A stretch of DNA of 64,000 bases from Formosa agariphila KMM 3901 (GTDB taxonomy: Bacteria > Bacteroidota > Bacteroidia > Flavobacteriales > Flavobacteriaceae): assembly GCF_000723205.1 (NCBI RefSeq), contig NZ_HG315671.1:260851-324850 (forward strand), in the 5' to 3' direction. The position numbers and the translations under genes are program-made. The notes under the pieces were generated by a model. The model worked only from the letters and a program-made list of their open reading frames with translations. It did no database searches and was not told the origin of the DNA. How positions within the stretch are numbered: position 1 is the first letter of the stretch; the number at the start of each line of letters is the position of its first letter. This document shows, piece after piece, positions 1 to 8,215 of the stretch.

Positions 1-708
1 GTTAACATAACCTAATAAAGGTTCTTTATTTGTCCAATCTGCTCCAACAGGTACAATACAATATTGTGATTCATCTTGAGAAATCCATTGGGCAAAGGCT
101 TGTGCTAATTTTGTTTTTCCAGAACCGGATAAACCACTTAATAAAATAAAAGGTTTGGTTGCGAGTGAAGCAACGTATCTTGTTATTAATTCGGGATTGT
201 AGTTTAAACCTGATTCTAAGCAATTTGTTGAAAAGCTATTTAAGTCGAACGTGGTTTTTAAATTATATTCCGAACTGGTTTCTAATGAATTTATATTGTT
301 ACTATTATATTTGTTTTTAATAAAAGTGAGTAGGTTTTTTTCTCCTAAAAAAGATTTATAAAGCCCGTTGCCATTATCTGGGAACCCAATAATTTCATTT
401 AATTCATTATGTCTTTGAATTAAATTCTTATTAGTTTTATTTAAATGAGTTTTGGATGCGCTCCAAATATTGAAATCATTATATACTCCGGATTTAATTT
501 TATGGATATCTCTAATAAAAGAAATCGTTTCTTCATAATTATCAGAGTTAATTTCTTTTAATTTATTTTCAAAGAATAGACGGTCAACTACTTTAAGGTT
601 TTTTTCGAAATTATCTTTTTCAATTAATGATTTAATTGAATTTGCAGCTTCGATTTCATTAGTCTTTAATTTAGAAATGAACTCATTAATGATTTTATAA
701 CTTTCCAT
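1..708 (-). CDS. McrB-like AAA+ ATPase, N-terminal part, runs off the window
   Basis: Reading the minus strand from the ATG at 706-708 gives 236 open codons with no stop before the window edge, so the C-terminal half lies outside. Residues 1-180 are a helical, Lys/Asn/Glu-rich region that I do not recognise. Around residues 188-202 comes LLSGLSGSGKTK, a Walker A P-loop, followed by VPVGADWTNKEPLLGYVN at the edge. That block is characteristic of the McrB-type GTPase/AAA+ subunit of modification-dependent restriction systems and related McrB-like proteins. It lies 48 bases downstream of polA on the same strand with no hairpin terminator between, so cotranscription is possible. Whether an McrC-like nuclease partner follows cannot be seen. 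The family call is good, but a role in restriction is an inference. Confidence 0.72.
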   Translation of the reverse strand, partial: MESYKIINEFISKLKTNEIEAANSIKSLIEKDNFEKNLKVVDRLFFENKLKEINSDNYEETISFIRDIHKIKSGVYNDFNIWSASKTHLNKTNKNLIQRHNELNEIIGFPDNGNGLYKSFLGEKNLLTFIKNKYNSNNINSLETSSEYNLKTTFDLNSFSTNCLESGLNYNPELITRYVASLATKPFILLSGLSGSGKTKLAQAFAQWISQDESQYCIVPVGADWTNKEPLLGYVN

Positions 709-756
709 AATTGTTTTATTACCGTTTTCGACTCCTTAATTTAAAACCCTTTTTCT

Positions 757-3597
757 CTAATGCGCCTCCAACCAGTTATCGCCAGTATCAATTTCTACAT
801 CTAATGGTACATCCATAACAAAGGCATTTTCCATTTCGGTTTTTACCAGTGTTTTTATAGTTTCTAATTCGGGTTTGTACACATCGAACACCAATTCATC
901 ATGTACTTGTAAAAGCATTTTGGTTTTAAATTCGCCAGCGACTAATTTCTCATGAATATTAATCATAGCCAGTTTTATAATATCGGCAGCGCTTCCTTGT
1001 ATTGGGGCGTTAACGGCATTTCGTTCGGCAGCACCACGAACCACTCCATTTCTAGAATTAATATCTTTTAAATAACGACGACGTCCTAAAACGGTTTGTA
1101 CATAGCCATTATCGCGAGCAAAATCTACTAGCTCACTCATGTAAGTTCTCAGTTTCGGATAGGTTTTGTAATACGTATCGATAAGGTCTTTAGATTCGCT
1201 TCGCGATAAATCGGTTTGATTGCTTAATCCGAAAGCAGATACACCATACACAATCCCGAAATTCACGGTTTTTGCATTACTACGTTGTTCTCTGGTCACG
1301 TCTTCTAAAGGCACATTAAACACTTTAGCAGCTGTGGAAGCATGAATATCTTCACCGTTTTTAAAGGCTTCAATCATGGTTTCTTCCTGACTTAAGGCGG
1401 CTATAATACGAAGTTCTATTTGCGAGTAATCGGCAGCAAGTAAAGTGTAGTCTTCGTTTCTTGGAATAAAGGCTTTTCTAACTTGGCGACCACGTTCGGT
1501 ACGAATAGGAATGTTCTGTAAATTCGGGTTATTACTACTTAATCGCCCCGTTGCAGCTACAGTTTGCATATAATCTGTATGTACACGCCCTGTTGTTGGC
1601 TCGACTTGTAATGGCAAGGCATCGACATAGGTGCTTTTAAGTTTTGCAAGGCCGCGATAGTCTAATATATGCTGAATAATCTCGTGGTCTTTGGCTAAGT
1701 ACGATAAAATATCTTCTGAGGTTGCAAACTGCCCAGATTTTGTTTTTTTAGGTTTGTCGACTAACTTGAGTTTATTAAATAAAATTTCACCCAATTGTTT
1801 TGGTGATGCAATATTAAATTCTTCGCCAGCTTCGGAAAATATTTTTTCCTGAAGAGACGCAATATCATCGTTTAGAGCAGTGGTTAAATCATTTAAAAAC
1901 GGAATATCTAAATTAATACCTTCCAATTCCATGTCGGCAAGCACACGAAGTAAAGGCACTTCGATATCGTCGAATAATTTTTGGGTGTTGGCTTGTCCTA
2001 ATTCGTTTTCAAAATGTTCTTTGAGTTGCAGTGTAATATCGGCATCTTCTACAGCATATTCGGTTTGTTTATCAATAGGAACTTGTCGCATTGATAACTG
2101 GTTTTTTCCTTTCTTACCAATAAGATCTACAATAGAAATTGGCGTATAATTTAAATAGGTTTCGGCCAAAACTTCCATATTGTGACGCATATCTGGATTG
2201 ATTAAATAATGCGCTAACATGGTGTCGAATAATTTACCTTTAACCGTGATGTTGTATTTACGAAGGACCTTAATATCGTATTTTAAATTCTGTCCAATTT
2301 TCTGAATGTCTTCCGACTCGAAAAACGGACGTAATTGTTCGATAAGTTCTTGAGCTTCGGTTTTGTCTTCTGGAAATGGTAAATAAAATCCTTTACCGGT
2401 TTCCCAAGAGAAAGCAATACCCACTAATTCTGCTGTAAGCGGATCTAAGCCTGTAGTTTCGGTGTCGAAACACACGCTGCTTTGCTTCATTAGATTTTTA
2501 ATGAAGAGTTTGGTAGCCATGCCCGTTGCTACACTCTGATAAAAATGAGGTGTGGTTTCGGCAGTTTTTCTTTGATTAGGGTTCTCTGTCGCCGGTTCTG
2601 AACTTGGAGCCGGATCGCCGCCAAATAAAGAAAATTGACCAGCGCCAGCAGACGATGCTGATGGGGCAGTAGTTTCTGCTTTTGCAGTCGTATTTTCGGT
2701 AGTGGTTTCTGTTTGTGCTGTAAATATCTTTTCAAAACTATCTACAAGTCGTCTAAATTCTAAATCCTGAAAAATGCCTTTTACGGCATCGATGTCGGGA
2801 TGCGACATTTCAAAATCTTCAGCATCAAATTCAACAGGAACATCCAACATTATAGTCGCTAATTTCTTAGATAATAAACCAAGTTCTTTAGCGGCTTCAA
2901 CTTTTTCTTTCATTTTTCCTTTTAGCTCGTGTGTATGGTCTAAAAGGTTTTCCATAGTGCCGTATTGGGCTAAAAATTTCTTCGCTGTTTTTTCTCCAAC
3001 GCCAGGAAGTCCAGGAATATTATCGGCAGAATCTCCCATCATACCTAGAAAATCGATCACTTGTTCTGGGCGTTCCACTTCAAATTTTTTCAATACTTCA
3101 GGAATTCCCCAAGTTTCGTAGCCGCCACCAAATACAGGACGGTACATAAAAATATTTTCAGAAACCAACTGTGCAAAATCCTTATCTGGCGTTACCATAA
3201 AGGTTTTATAACCTTCTTTTTCAGCTTTCTTAGCTAGGGTTCCAATAACATCATCGGCTTCGTAACCTTCCTTAACCATAATGGGAATTTTCATGGCTTC
3301 TAAAATGTTACAGATATAAGGAATAGCTAATTTTATAGCTTCTGGAGTGGCGTCGCGATTGGCCTTATAAGCTTCGAACATTTCTACACGATCGGTGCTT
3401 CCGCCTTTGTCGAAACACACGGCTAAATGGTCTGGACGCTCACGTTTAATGACGTCTAAAAGGGAATTGGTAAACCCTAAAATAGCCGATGTATCTAAGC
3501 CTTTAGAATTAATTCTTGGGTTTTTTATAAACGCATAATATCCGCGAAAAATAAGGGCATAGGCATCAACTAGAAAAAGACGTTTTTGATCTGACAT
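757..3597 (-). CDS. polA: DNA polymerase I
   Basis: A 946-residue protein with the full three-domain layout. Residues 1-290 are the 5'-3' exonuclease/FEN domain (EADDVIG near 113, GMMGDSADNIPG near 185). Residues about 355-540 are the 3'-5' proofreading exonuclease, with catalytic D378 and E380 in DTETTGL and the later Asp-containing exo motifs (NLKYD, VEDAD), so proofreading looks intact. Residues 550-946 are the polymerase: D723 in DYSQIELR (motif A), the O helix with Lys776 and Phe780, and HDE at 899-901 (motif C). A Thr/Ala/Ser-rich linker of about 55 residues joins the first two domains. It acts in Okazaki fragment maturation and repair gap filling. The gene is divergent from the TetR gene. 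Confidence 0.97.
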   Translation of the reverse strand: MSDQKRLFLVDAYALIFRGYYAFIKNPRINSKGLDTSAILGFTNSLLDVIKRERPDHLAVCFDKGGSTDRVEMFEAYKANRDATPEAIKLAIPYICNILEAMKIPIMVKEGYEADDVIGTLAKKAEKEGYKTFMVTPDKDFAQLVSENIFMYRPVFGGGYETWGIPEVLKKFEVERPEQVIDFLGMMGDSADNIPGLPGVGEKTAKKFLAQYGTMENLLDHTHELKGKMKEKVEAAKELGLLSKKLATIMLDVPVEFDAEDFEMSHPDIDAVKGIFQDLEFRRLVDSFEKIFTAQTETTTENTTAKAETTAPSASSAGAGQFSLFGGDPAPSSEPATENPNQRKTAETTPHFYQSVATGMATKLFIKNLMKQSSVCFDTETTGLDPLTAELVGIAFSWETGKGFYLPFPEDKTEAQELIEQLRPFFESEDIQKIGQNLKYDIKVLRKYNITVKGKLFDTMLAHYLINPDMRHNMEVLAETYLNYTPISIVDLIGKKGKNQLSMRQVPIDKQTEYAVEDADITLQLKEHFENELGQANTQKLFDDIEVPLLRVLADMELEGINLDIPFLNDLTTALNDDIASLQEKIFSEAGEEFNIASPKQLGEILFNKLKLVDKPKKTKSGQFATSEDILSYLAKDHEIIQHILDYRGLAKLKSTYVDALPLQVEPTTGRVHTDYMQTVAATGRLSSNNPNLQNIPIRTERGRQVRKAFIPRNEDYTLLAADYSQIELRIIAALSQEETMIEAFKNGEDIHASTAAKVFNVPLEDVTREQRSNAKTVNFGIVYGVSAFGLSNQTDLSRSESKDLIDTYYKTYPKLRTYMSELVDFARDNGYVQTVLGRRRYLKDINSRNGVVRGAAERNAVNAPIQGSAADIIKLAMINIHEKLVAGEFKTKMLLQVHDELVFDVYKPELETIKTLVKTEMENAFVMDVPLDVEIDTGDNWLEAH

Positions 3598-3619
3598 ATG
3601 TTTTGTTTTGAAAGAATGT

Positions 3620-3627
3620 CAAAACTA
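3620..3627 (-). promoter_or_regulatory. Candidate -7 element upstream of polA
   Basis: On the minus strand this reads TAGTTTTG, a match to the Bacteroidetes -7 consensus TAnnTTTG, 22 bases before the polA ATG. No convincing TTG/TTTG -33 element is seen at 17-23 bases upstream, so the call rests on the -7 box alone. Confidence 0.4.
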
Positions 3628-3797
3628 CAAAAAAAGCCGTGTTATTTAGAATTAAAATCAACAACCCATACTTTTAAAACGGTGATTTGAAGGAAGTCTT
3701 AAAAATTACTATCTTCAAGTTTATTATATCGGTGAGAATAAGACGCTTTGGTCTTAATTATGTATTTTTATTGCTTGTAAAAATAGAGAAAAGGGAT

Positions 3798-4406
3798 ATG
3801 CAGACGAGTAGACGAGAACAGAATAAAATTGAGAAACGGGAACGAATTGTTAAAGCATCGCTTAGTTTGTTTTCTGAAAAAGGGTTGGAGAACACGTCTA
3901 TAAGCGATATTGTTGAAGAGAGCAAAATTGGTCGCGGTACATTTTATAATTATTTTAATGCCCCTAAAGATGTGTTTTGCGAGATTTTGGATCGTTTAAA
4001 CTGTGAAATTAATTTTGAAGTTAAGCAAGCACAAATAGGTCTTACTACAGCCTACGATTTTTTATATGCATCTTTTAAAGCCTATTTTGATTTGGTGAGT
4101 TCTGAAGAGATGATTATGTTTCATAAAAACAATCAGAATCAAATTAGAAGTGTATCTTACAATAGTGAAAGTATATTAAGTATTGTGTTTAATATGCAAG
4201 AAGATTTAAAACGTTTTCCCGAAGTGTCTTTTGTAGATGAAAAGTATTTTAAAATGTTTAGTTTAGTTGCTATTTCTTCAGCTTCCGAATTATTTGTTTG
4301 TTTACATCATCATTATTTTGAAGCTTCTAAGGATGAAATGGCTCACTTTTTAGCCAATGTTTTTATGAATGGTCTAAAAGATTATTCAGCTTTCACTAAA
4401 AATTAA
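3798..4406 (+). CDS. TetR/AcrR family transcriptional regulator
   Basis: 202 residues from the ATG at 3798. An open frame extends upstream to 3687, but its first 37 residues are hydrophobic and unlike the family, whereas the chosen start places a basic stretch directly before the DNA-binding domain, as is usual. Residues 12-60 form the TetR helix-turn-helix: RIVKASLSLFSEKG, then TSISDIVEESKIGRGTFYNYF. The rest is the all-helical ligand/dimer domain, too variable to predict a ligand. The gene ends 5 bases before the aldehyde dehydrogenase, so the two are very probably one operon and the regulator may control the enzyme; this is inferred from position only. Confidence 0.9.
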   Translation: MQTSRREQNKIEKRERIVKASLSLFSEKGLENTSISDIVEESKIGRGTFYNYFNAPKDVFCEILDRLNCEINFEVKQAQIGLTTAYDFLYASFKAYFDLVSSEEMIMFHKNNQNQIRSVSYNSESILSIVFNMQEDLKRFPEVSFVDEKYFKMFSLVAISSASELFVCLHHHYFEASKDEMAHFLANVFMNGLKDYSAFTKN

Positions 4407-4411
4407 CACGC

Positions 4412-5815
4412 ATGATGACAAATAGGTTTCAACACATTTTTGATGCTCAAAAGGCAAATCAGTTTACCGTTGGTAATACCACGTATAAAACACGAATAGC
4501 CAAATTAAATGCCTTGAAACACGCTATTGAAGTCGATTTTAAACAAGATATTCGAGATGCGATTTATGCCGATTTTAAAAAGCCTTTTTTAGAAACCGAT
4601 TTAACCGAAATTTATCCTATTCTTGGGGAGATAAAGCATGTGAAATCGGAATTAAAATCATGGATGGGACGTCAAAAAGTGAGTACACCCATGTCTTTAA
4701 TAGGAGCTTCGTCTTGGTTTACTTACGAACCTAAAGGGGTGTGTTTAATCATTGCACCTTGGAATTTTCCGTTAAATTTAACCTTCGGGCCATTAGTATC
4801 TGCTATTGCAGCAGGAAATACCGCAATTTTAAAACCCTCGGAATTAACGCCTCATACGTCTAAAGTTATGGGTGATATTATTGCTAAATTATTTCCGGAA
4901 AATGAAATTGCTTTAGTGCAAGGTGAAGTAGAGGTGTCTACGGCTTTGCTAGAACTTCCATTTAATCATATCTTTTTTACAGGGTCGCCACAAGTGGGGA
5001 AAGTGGTTATGAAAGCCGCTTCAAAACATTTAACCTCGGTAACGTTAGAGCTAGGAGGGAAGTCGCCAACAATTATTGATGAGACCGCCAATTTAAAAGA
5101 TGCCGCCACAAGAATTGCTTGGGGGAAATTTGTAAATAATGGGCAAACTTGTATTGCTCCAGATTATGTGTTAATTCATGAACGCGTTAAAGATGAATTT
5201 TTAAAAGCGTTTAAGACCGTGGTTAATTCGTATTACGGAACAGATGCTTCGCAATCTAAGTCGTATTCTAGAATTGTAAACGACAGACATTTTAAGCGAC
5301 TTCAAGACCATATTGAAAATGCTAAGGAACATCACGCAACCATAGAGCTAGGCGGTCAAGTTCAAGTTTCCGAAAATTTTATAGAGCCCACGGTAATTTC
5401 TAATTTACCCGAAGATACTTCGTTACTAGAAGATGAAATATTTGGACCTATTTTGCCTATAAAAACCTACACGCACATTCAAGAAGCTATAGATTATATT
5501 AATGCTAAAGAAAAACCTCTTGCACTTTATATGTATAGTAAAAATAAAAAACAAACGCAGTTTGTTTTAAATAATACACGAGCCGGAAGTACGTGTATAA
5601 ATACAAACGTGTTGCAATACAGTAATCATAATTTGCCTTTTGGGGGCAGTAATAATAGTGGGATTGGTAAAGCACATGGGATTTTCGGATTTCAGGAATT
5701 CTCTAATATGCGTTCCGTATTAAAACAGCACACACGAGGCGCAATCGAGTTGCTGTTTCCGCCTTATACAGACTTTAAGCAAAAATTGGTAGACCTTACT
5801 TTAAAATGGTTTTAG
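4412..5815 (+). CDS. NAD(P)-dependent aldehyde dehydrogenase, class 3 type
   Basis: 467 residues from the first of two adjacent ATG codons (4412; 4415 is equally possible). Family signatures: PWNFPLNL at 116-123, TGSPQVGK at 190-197 (cofactor binding), general base E213 in LELGGKSP and the nucleophile C247 in NNGQTCIAPDY. The C-terminal PPYTDFKQ and GFQEFSNMRSV resemble class 3/fatty-aldehyde and coniferyl-aldehyde dehydrogenases rather than betaine- or succinate-semialdehyde types. It oxidises an aldehyde to a carboxylate; the physiological substrate cannot be read from sequence. The C terminus (ELLFPPYTDFKQKLVDLTLKWF) carries no obvious membrane anchor. Being paired with a TetR gene suggests inducible expression. 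Confidence 0.92.
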   Translation: MMTNRFQHIFDAQKANQFTVGNTTYKTRIAKLNALKHAIEVDFKQDIRDAIYADFKKPFLETDLTEIYPILGEIKHVKSELKSWMGRQKVSTPMSLIGASSWFTYEPKGVCLIIAPWNFPLNLTFGPLVSAIAAGNTAILKPSELTPHTSKVMGDIIAKLFPENEIALVQGEVEVSTALLELPFNHIFFTGSPQVGKVVMKAASKHLTSVTLELGGKSPTIIDETANLKDAATRIAWGKFVNNGQTCIAPDYVLIHERVKDEFLKAFKTVVNSYYGTDASQSKSYSRIVNDRHFKRLQDHIENAKEHHATIELGGQVQVSENFIEPTVISNLPEDTSLLEDEIFGPILPIKTYTHIQEAIDYINAKEKPLALYMYSKNKKQTQFVLNNTRAGSTCINTNVLQYSNHNLPFGGSNNSGIGKAHGIFGFQEFSNMRSVLKQHTRGAIELLFPPYTDFKQKLVDLTLKWF

Positions 5816-5919
5816 CAGAAGTCTCATGCTTTTGAAATATCCTAAATGATCAGCTTTAACATTTTCATAGGACCGATTAAAATCTTAAACTTTATTTTTA
5901 CCCATTAAAAGGATTTGTG

Positions 5920-7152
5920 ATGCGTTGGGTTTTATTTTTTATACTTTATATTCTTCTAGATTGGTATTCTTTTCAAGCTTTTAAATCGATAACCAAACAG
6001 CGTTTTATTTATTGGGTGTATTGGATTTTAAGTGCATTGGTTTTAGGAAATTTTATTTACGAAATGATTCTAAACCCGAGTCATTTAAAAGTGCTTACAC
6101 ATGCCAAAAGTTATGCGCTTGGATTTTTATTAGCAGTGTTAGCACCAAAGTTAATTTTGTTAGTGGTTTTAGGATTCGAAGATCTTACGCGTTTTCCTCA
6201 AGGCGTATACCGATATTTTAAAAAAGAAAAACAAGAGTTCGGATATTTTCCAGAACGCCGTGCGTTTATTAGTAAACTAGCTATTGGTATAGCGGCCATT
6301 CCGTTTGCGGGTTTGTTGTATGGTATGTTTAAAGGCAAGTACGATTTTAGGGTGTTAAAATATACATTGCATTTTGAAGATTTGCCTGCCGCTTTCGATG
6401 GGTATAGAATTACACAGATAAGTGATATTCACAGTGGAAGTTTTGATAATCGAGAAAAGATAGAATATGCAGTAGATTTAATCAATGAACAAGCGTCTGA
6501 TGCTATTTTATTTACGGGTGATATGGTGAATAATTTGGCTTCGGAAATGTTGCCGTGGACGGAAACCTTCAGCCGATTGAAAGCTAAAGATGGTAAGTTC
6601 TCTGTATTAGGAAATCATGACTATGGCGATTATGTCGAGTGGGATTCTGAAGCAGACAAGGAACAGAACCTCGATGAATTAAAAGCCATACAAAAGCAAA
6701 TTGGCTTCGACTTAATTTTGAATGATAGTAGATTTCTAGAAAAAGATGGTGAACGTATTGCGTTAGTTGGTGTAGAGAACTGGGGGCGTGGTCATTTTAA
6801 AAAAGCGGGAGATTTAAAGCAAGCGGCTTCTAAAATAGAACCTAATGATTTTAAAATATTAATGAGTCATGATCCATCGCATTGGGAAGATCGGGTTATT
6901 GATGATGCGTACCATTACCATTTAACTTTAAGCGGCCATACACATGGTATGCAATTTGGAATTGAAATACCAGGCTGGATAAAATGGAGTCCAATTAAGT
7001 GGCGATATAAATATTGGGCAGGAGTGTATAAGGAAAAAGGACAATTAATAAATGTAAACCGCGGTTTTGGTTTTTTAGGTTATCCAGGCCGTGTTGGAAT
7101 CTGGCCAGAAATTACGGTTATCGAACTTAAAAAAGGCTCAGAAGACGCTTAA
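5920..7152 (+). CDS. Membrane-anchored calcineurin-like metallophosphoesterase
   Basis: 410 residues from the ATG at 5920; a GTG immediately before it (5917) is in frame, but the ATG has an AAAAGGA sequence at suitable distance and is preferred. The N-terminal 140 residues hold four hydrophobic segments. The rest is a metallophosphoesterase domain with every metal-binding motif visible: ISDIHSGS (DxH), FTGDMVNN (GDxxD-like), LGNHDYGD (GNHD/E), LMSHDPSHW and SGHTHGMQ (GHxH). This architecture matches the YkuE/YaeI-like membrane phosphoesterases; some relatives act on lipid-linked or UDP-sugar substrates, but the substrate here is unknown. It stands alone between the aldehyde dehydrogenase and the thioredoxin-fold gene. 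Confidence 0.88.
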   Translation: MRWVLFFILYILLDWYSFQAFKSITKQRFIYWVYWILSALVLGNFIYEMILNPSHLKVLTHAKSYALGFLLAVLAPKLILLVVLGFEDLTRFPQGVYRYFKKEKQEFGYFPERRAFISKLAIGIAAIPFAGLLYGMFKGKYDFRVLKYTLHFEDLPAAFDGYRITQISDIHSGSFDNREKIEYAVDLINEQASDAILFTGDMVNNLASEMLPWTETFSRLKAKDGKFSVLGNHDYGDYVEWDSEADKEQNLDELKAIQKQIGFDLILNDSRFLEKDGERIALVGVENWGRGHFKKAGDLKQAASKIEPNDFKILMSHDPSHWEDRVIDDAYHYHLTLSGHTHGMQFGIEIPGWIKWSPIKWRYKYWAGVYKEKGQLINVNRGFGFLGYPGRVGIWPEITVIELKKGSEDA

Positions 7153-7293
7153 TTTGGTAGAAATGTTATTATTAATATAGAATTGCTTATTTTTATGTGA
7201 GATAACTTGAGCAAACGCCCTATTTAAACGTTTTATTTAAAAATGAATAAAAGGGAGGCTAGATTTTTTAAACAGGCTCTTAAACACTAAAAT

Positions 7294-7590
7294 ATGTCAA
7301 AATTCGGGGAATTAATAGATGTTAACATTCCGGTATTATTAAATTTCTTTACCGAATGGAATGAACAATCTACAGCGATGCATCCCATTTTAAGAGACGT
7401 GGCAGCTGCTCTTGGGGATAAAGCTAAAGTGATTAAAATTGATGTTGAAAAAAACAAAGAATTAGCCGAAGCACTTCGCGTAAAAGGGTTGCCTACTTTA
7501 ATAGTTTATAAAGATGGTGAAATGAAATGGCGAGAAAGTGGCGAGCAAGATGCCAATACACTTATTGGAGTAGTGCAACAATTCCTTTAA
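7294..7590 (+). CDS. Thioredoxin-fold protein lacking the redox cysteines
   Basis: 98 residues, a single thioredoxin domain by length and layout: the beta strand VLLNFFTEW, the cis-proline loop GLPTLIVYKDGE and the terminal helix are all in place. Where active thioredoxins have WCGPC this protein reads WNEQS, and there is no cysteine anywhere in it. It therefore cannot be a thiol-disulfide oxidoreductase and more probably acts as a binding or chaperone-like protein. No signal peptide, so cytoplasmic. Its stop codon overlaps that of the convergent deacetylase gene by 4 bases. Confidence 0.88.
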   Translation: MSKFGELIDVNIPVLLNFFTEWNEQSTAMHPILRDVAAALGDKAKVIKIDVEKNKELAEALRVKGLPTLIVYKDGEMKWRESGEQDANTLIGVVQQFL

Positions 7591-8213
7591 TACGGAAGCA
7601 CATTAAAATTGTAACCTTTAGCACTAAAATATTCTAAAACTTTAGGTAATACGTACTGCATGTTTTTTGAAGCTTTAATGCTGTCGTGAAATACTATAAT
7701 ATGCCCGTCTTCGGTATGTTTAATCACATTTTTTAAACAGTCTTCTCCAGATAGGTTGTGCTCCCAATCGAAAGAAATAATACTCCACATTACAATTTTA
7801 TACCCCAGTTGAGTTAAAATTTTGGCTTGTTTATTTTTTATCTTTCCGTAAGGAGGTCGAAATAATTTAGAAGGAATAATTTCGGCTGCTTTTTCTACAT
7901 TGTCTATATATACATCTGTATGTGTTTTCCACCCTTTTAAATGATTAAAGGTGTGGTTTCCTATTTTATGACCTGCTTGTATGGTGTTTTGAAATACGTC
8001 AGGATACTTTCTTACATTGTCTCCTATACAAAAGAATGTTGCTTTGGCATTATAGCTTTTAAGCGTTTGTAAAACCCAAGGTGTTATTTCCGGATTCGGA
8101 CCATCATCGAAGGTTAAGTAGATTGTTTTACTATCTAATAAAGGCACATCCCAAACGTAGTTTGGAAATATGCCTTTTATAAATTTAGGTGATCTTACTG
8201 GAATGAATCTCAT
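7587..8213 (-). CDS. Polysaccharide deacetylase (NodB-type)
   Basis: 208 residues, close to a bare NodB homology domain. Motif 1 is TFDDGPN (catalytic base and metal Asp), motif 2 is NHTFNH (metal-binding histidines), motif 3 RPPYGK, and a late HDS motif supplies the catalytic His. These are the residues of carbohydrate esterase family 4, metal-dependent deacetylases of peptidoglycan, chitin oligosaccharides or exopolysaccharide. No clear cleavable signal peptide is seen, so the site of action is uncertain. It starts 2 bases after the stop of the upstream GT117 gene on the same strand, implying one transcript. Confidence 0.92.
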   Translation of the reverse strand: MRFIPVRSPKFIKGIFPNYVWDVPLLDSKTIYLTFDDGPNPEITPWVLQTLKSYNAKATFFCIGDNVRKYPDVFQNTIQAGHKIGNHTFNHLKGWKTHTDVYIDNVEKAAEIIPSKLFRPPYGKIKNKQAKILTQLGYKIVMWSIISFDWEHNLSGEDCLKNVIKHTEDGHIIVFHDSIKASKNMQYVLPKVLEYFSAKGYNFNVLPY

Positions 8214-8215
8214 AG

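Noticed and set aside
2774-3121. 115-codon open frame antisense to polA
   Set aside because: Shadow of the exonuclease domain reading frame; composition is Ser/Phe-rich as expected of an antisense frame.
3687-3797. 37-residue N-terminal extension of the TetR protein
   Set aside because: Hydrophobic and basic residues with no family similarity; the ATG at 3798 gives the normal TetR start.
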